From Lycorma delicatula (lineage: Eukaryota > Arthropoda > Insecta > Hemiptera > Fulgoridae): a stretch of DNA of 64,000 nucleotides. Where the stretch lies: NCBI RefSeq assembly GCF_047948215.1, contig NC_134464.1, forward strand, positions 3,916,001 to 3,980,000, read 5' to 3'. Every line of letters begins with the position of its first letter. Within the stretch, counting starts at the first letter, position 1. Positions 60,088-64,000 of the stretch are shown in pieces. The position numbers were made by a program, and so were the translations under genes. Below the pieces are notes generated by a model, which had not been told where the DNA came from, ran no database searches, and worked only from the letters and a program-made list of their open reading frames with translations.

Positions 60088-61639
60088 TCTCCCGGGACTT
60101 TCAAAATATATTCTTCTTGTGAAAATAAAGAAAAAAGTTCGTATAAACATAAGTTCAAAAATTCCTCGTTTGCGAGTTACGGCTAGTGAAAGATTTCGAT
60201 CGGATTTCAGCTACCCCGGTGAAACGAGGTCGCACTGAAATTTTTAGGGCATTAATTAAAGGGCAGAATTAGGGATTTATTGTGGTTTTTGACATAAAAA
60301 TCTATTAAAAGAGATCCCAGGGTCGTTAACTCAGTAGTTTTAGAAAACTGATGGTGAAAACTAATAAATTGAGGTAAAAAGCCTGATTTTAATTGTTGAC
60401 GTACAGTAACTTTGTTAAATCGGTGACAAACGCGTAAAACGTGTAAACAAAACTTGTAGAGAATTTAACGATAAACAAAATCGTGTAATTTAAGTCGAGT
60501 AAAACAAGAAAAGTTAGAAAAATTCGAATTTTATTTAGAAACGGGGTGCGTCACTACTTTTATTAATGACAGAAATACAATATAATATTTGAAAAATTAT
60601 AATTTCAAAGTCGGCAATAAAATAACAGCCGATCGACAATCCCCAATACTATATTGATGTTTAAATCGTTTTATAAGACACATTAAATATATAGAGCACT
60701 GTGAACCGTGCTGTCTGAACGTGATCGGTTTGCCGTTGAAGTAATGCCGTACATATTTCCAACAGAGGAACGCCGATACGATATTCATTTGAGTGTAACG
60801 GTAATGCTACAGCTGCTGCAGTAGAAAATGAAATACGTTTTCCGAATTGGAGGATTCCAAATCCCAAAAAAATTAGCGCGGCTTTTCGCAGTTTTCGGGA
60901 ATCGGGTTCACTACGCGGTATTCGTACCGGCTACGAACACGTATTCTGTCCAACACGATGCAGTTCAGCGCATCCCAAGTGTCAGTACACGACGTCTTTT
61001 TAAGCGGTTCGGAGTTTCGCATTCGACGGTTTGGAGGACACTTAAACAAAACAGGTTTTATCCTTACCGTAAACGGTCGGTTCAACCCGAGGAGGCGGTC
61101 CGCTTTGCTTGGACTTCTGCGACCGGTGGAATAACAAGTACGTTTTGTTTAACGACAAGAAAATGTCACTCGAGATGCCCTTAACCGCGTTGAACATGCA
61201 CGGGCGGAAGTAAATCCTCGTAAAACGGTGGAAGGCGATTTTCAACTCGGATTTAGCGTTCACGTACGGTGCAGCTTTCTTCACTCTCAGCCGTTTAGAC
61301 CGTTCACATTACTCGGACGCTTAGATGCCGAGGTCAACTTGCAATTTCTGCATGAAGAATTGCCGCAGCTGCTTGAAGATGTTCCTGTAACGCCGAGGCG
61401 CAAAGTATACTTCCAGTACGACGGCTTTCCTCCCCGCTTCTTTTTCTTTTACGTCGTTGTTTCCGCTCGCTTAAATCAGCATTTAGTAGGTTTCAGCACG
61501 GCCTGATTTCACTGTGACAGCTGAAATCCTATCGAAATTTTTCACTAGCCGTAACTCAAACGAAGGATTTTAGGACGTACTTTAATCAACTTTTTCTATT
61601 ATTTTCACGAGTAGAAGAGATTATGAAAGTCCCGGGAGA
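60088..61639 (+). mobile_element. Mariner-like element with ~150 bp terminal inverted repeats
   Basis: Left arm 60088-60240 is the imperfect reverse complement of right arm 61491-61639. Paired blocks are tctcccgggactttca / tgaaagtcccgggaga at the outer ends, gagttacggctagtgaaa / tttcactagccgtaactc, and ggatttcagct / agctgaaatcc toward the inside. Arm identity is roughly 75-80 per cent by eye. Total length is about 1552 bp. TIRs this long are unusual for mariner relatives. A relic transposase lies between them. Confidence 0.85.
60744..61510 (+). pseudogene. Mariner-like transposase relic, C-terminal third missing
   Basis: Start MPYIFPTEERRYDIHL at 60744, soon stopped. Reading resumes as VENEIRFPNWRIPNPKKISA, FRSFRESGSL (first HTH, DUF4817-like). 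STRRLFKRFGVSHSTVWRTL, KQNRFYPYRKRSVQ (second HTH, about 60985-61090) follows. VLFNDKK (about 61145-61165) marks the first catalytic Asp region. LGRLDAEVNLQFLHEELPQL, LEDVPVTPRRKVYFQYDG (about 61310-61430) holds the second catalytic Asp. After GFPPRF the similarity fades within 30 codons and the right TIR starts at 61491, so the PPRSPD block and third catalytic residue are absent. Confidence 0.85.
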
Positions 61640-61683
61640 ACTTCGTGATATATCTGTACACGTATATGATTTTTATGGTTTAT

Positions 61684-61701
61684 TGTGTGTGTGTGTGTGC
61701 G

Positions 61702-61759
<58 letters not shown>
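61684..61759. repeat. 76 bp (TG)n(CG)n(CA)n alternating tract
   Basis: Eight TG units, then (CG)5C, then about 24 AC units. All 76 bases alternate purine and pyrimidine. The TG and CA arms around the CG core are complementary, so the first ~43 bp form a near-perfect palindrome. It begins 45 bp after the mariner right end. Confidence 0.95.
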
Positions 61760-61761
<2 letters not shown>

Positions 61762-61764
61762 TTT

Positions 61765-63580
61765 TACCATTAAATGTTTTGGTTAATTGAATTCAGTATG
61801 ATTTTTTATAACGTTTTAAAATTGTTATATTTGTCTTGTTTCATTAGATCGCCGGTAGATGTAATTTGTGTGAATTTTTGTGACCTGACCGTGTGAATGT
61901 ACCATTTTGTTATACCAGCGGGGTTACATCCGAAATTAAGTAATACTCGCGCTTCCACCGGCTGTATTTAGAATGAAAGCTAACTCAAATTCATTTAAAA
62001 ATTGTTTAATCTCTAAATGCGGTTGCGGTCTTATTTAATGCGTTATCATCATGCGGTGTAGAAATTTTGTTATTTTTAATATTATTGCAATTATTTACTC
62101 AAAAATCGAAACCTTTTTTTGCGATTCGATTGCAATTTTTTTAATATTATGTTGATTTTATTTAATGTGTATACTTGTAAATAACTTTTTTAGTTTCCAT
62201 TTTAATTTTTTATTAGCTTTAATATATTTATAAAAGTAGATTTTAAAACGTCAGGATTGTCTTTGGTACATTATTTAATTTACATAGTTTTATCGGTAAA
62301 TAGTTTTTCCAGATTTACTTTGACTTGAAGAAAAAGGTTTAAATACAATAGTTTTTTTTATTTAATAAAGTTCTTGTATAAATTAGAATTAATGATATCA
62401 GGAGTCTATTACACCCCCCCCCCCCTTATTAATGCATTTCCTTTAACTATTTGTTAAAAACGTTGATACTTGTATGTGTGATTTTTTTATAGTTTATTGA
62501 CAAAATTGTTATTCTTTCTCTTTAATTATTAGTACTATTTGTCTTTTTTACTTTGATAGGTAATACTTATTTAGTCTTGTAATATTAGGTAAATGTACGT
62601 AGTAATGTAATGATGTAATTTAACATTTAAGTAATTTTTAATCTAAAAAATTTAATCGAAATTTTAAGAATGTTAAGCACCGGTTTTTTTATACATTATC
62701 ATCAATTTTTTTTGTTAGTTTTATTTTTTTCTCAGATTGTTTTTATTTGTGGTTTTCTCAGATATTTTTTTTTTTTTAAAGCGGTGGTGATTTTTTAAAA
62801 AACTTTCTAGATATCATGTACATTTTATAAAAATTGCGTATTAACTTTTTTTCTTTTAAAGAAAAAAAAAACAAAATTGTTGTGACTTATGATTATTATA
62901 TTGTGATGTTATACAGCGGTTGTGAAGTTATTACATTACTTTGTTGTGAAGGACGTACTTTATTGAAGGTCAAGAAAATTACAGCATGTCAAAAACTATC
63001 AATGCGTACCGTGTGTAAGTTATTATTTCTAGTTGGTTTTTTTCAGCAAAATTATGTAATTGTGTTTATTAATTTTTTTTTCGTTATTTCATTTTAATAC
63101 ATTATTTTGTTAACAAGTGACAAATAAGTTTACTTCGCGCGTGATATTTGTTTGCCGATGAGCTTGAAGTTTAATAACTCGTTTCATAATAACGGTAAAA
63201 CATCGAAGTCGAGCTTCGTTCACTTTGTAATCGCTTTTTTTTTTAATTTCTGCGTTTTCATTTTATTGAAATGAAAAAGGAAAATCTGACTTAAATATGC
63301 TTCACGAATAACTAATCTTTTCCGATCGCCTCGTTTGATTCGAGTGTTTTTGAGATTTTTTCAGTTTTCCGATTTTCTCACGAAACAGCTATTGCGATCG
63401 GAAATAGTTAATTTAGATAAAAATACGAAAGAGCGGTTGCTAAATCCGTAACCGATAAGAAAATTGTGTACCGGGAATCAGTAGACCGTACAACAAATAC
63501 AAACAGGCGCAATACTAGCGAGGATAGATTACTCAGTAAAGCGGCGCCGAGACGTATATTAAGGCAGCAGTCGCTAAGAT
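61765..63580. other. T-rich, CpG-poor DNA, no gene seen
   Basis: Plus strand T-rich; C run at 62415-62425. The frame 62834-63097 encodes 87 hydrophobic residues without a recognised domain. Confidence 0.5.
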
Positions 63581-63601
63581 AGATCGTGCTAAGGCTAAGG
63601 C

Positions 63602-64000
63602 TTTTTTTTTACGTCGGAAGTGAGAAAATTTGCCTCGGCAAACGCCCAGCAGCCCGTACATGCTGGGTTTGTGGGGTTCACCGCCTACTGCAGTGGGACC
63701 CGCTAAAAAACCACTTCCTCACGCGACGTGATGCTGGAATTGCCGTCGATGGCATAACCTCAGCACCTCGCAATCGTACAAATATTTACACCTCTCATTC
63801 ACACTCCCCGCATTCAGACTCAGAATACATACACCACAGCTATGCCGGCCTCAGACAACAGGAACGCGTCCCGCGGGAGCCGTTGGTGACGACAATGCCG
63901 AGGCACCCCCGCCACCCGCCGCCGAAGGCTAGCGCCCGTCCGTCATCTCCGTTGTCCGCCTCGCGGTCCTCCTCTATCGGTTTCTGTTGTAGCACCCTTT
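63602..64000 (-). mobile_element. Probable LINE 3' end, cut by window edge
   Basis: CpG- and GC-rich sequence that ends, on the minus strand, in a nine-A tail (T run 63602-63610). Before the tail the minus strand reads tggttttttagcgggtccca and gtgaaccccacaaacccagc, text of the kind I associate with non-LTR 3' untranslated regions (memory only). On the plus strand a frame without stop runs from 63583 to the window end (about 139 codons, His/Ser/Pro/Arg-rich, with a CWVC pair), so a plus-strand coding exon is the alternative. Confidence 0.45.

Noticed and set aside
62834..63097. 87-codon hydrophobic plus frame as a membrane peptide
   Set aside because: The DNA is T-rich, which by itself yields Phe/Leu/Val-rich frames; no start context or conservation is visible.

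Overview
This window looks like arthropod, most likely insect, non-coding DNA, and hemipteran is my best guess. The reasons are AT-rich sequence with abundant CpG over most of its length, tRNA-derived SINEs, many decayed mariner/Tc1 transposases, R1/Jockey-type LINE fragments, and fragments of two multicopy proteins I associate with hemipteran and cnidarian genomes. That last point and the hemipteran guess rest on memory. I found no intact protein-coding gene, no rRNA, no functional tRNA, no operon-like organisation and no CRISPR. Every protein-like signal is a frameshifted or truncated relic.

Layout. 1-9 kb is CpG-poor and holds one copy of a ~680 bp dispersed repeat (family A, 20-700), a decayed multicopy protein relic (4418-5660, minus) and a repeat that looks like a LINE 3' end (family B, 8330-8645). 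9-18 kb is CpG-rich and carries a Tc1-like relic (10120-10440), a second family A copy, a 58 bp perfect palindrome and three mariner-type relics. 19.03-19.99 kb is one large inverted repeat with arms of about 440 bp. 23.53-24.86 kb is an almost full-length mariner-like element with recognisable ends. 25.59-28.29 kb contains a Jockey-like LINE tail, a 430 bp MITE with perfect 20 bp ends and an R1/I-like LINE relic. 31-33.5 kb has two strong hairpins, a third family A copy, a tRNA-SINE and another mariner relic. 40.5-41.6 kb has a Tc1-like transposase tail and a second tRNA-SINE family with a poly(A) tail. 45.1-47.4 kb holds the second multicopy protein relic, with an internal direct duplication, and another SINE copy. 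49.6-51.1 kb has the fullest family A copy beside a PIF/Harbinger transposase relic. 56-61.8 kb has a mariner tail, a SINE fragment, a mariner-like element with ~150 bp terminal inverted repeats (60088-61639) and, 45 bp beyond it, a 76 bp (TG)(CG)(CA) tract. The last 400 bp is CpG-rich, ends in a poly(T) run, and is probably the 3' end of a minus-strand LINE cut by the window edge.

No genes here work together as a pathway. The window reads as layered transposon debris, possibly with intronic or transcribed non-coding DNA at its left and right ends, where CpG is scarce. The most useful observations are the left-right CpG contrast, which can be read inside copies of one repeat family, the giant foldback at 19 kb, the 430 bp MITE, and the long-TIR mariner that kept its ends but lost the C-terminal third of its transposase. 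I saw nothing that I could honestly call a new functional system.
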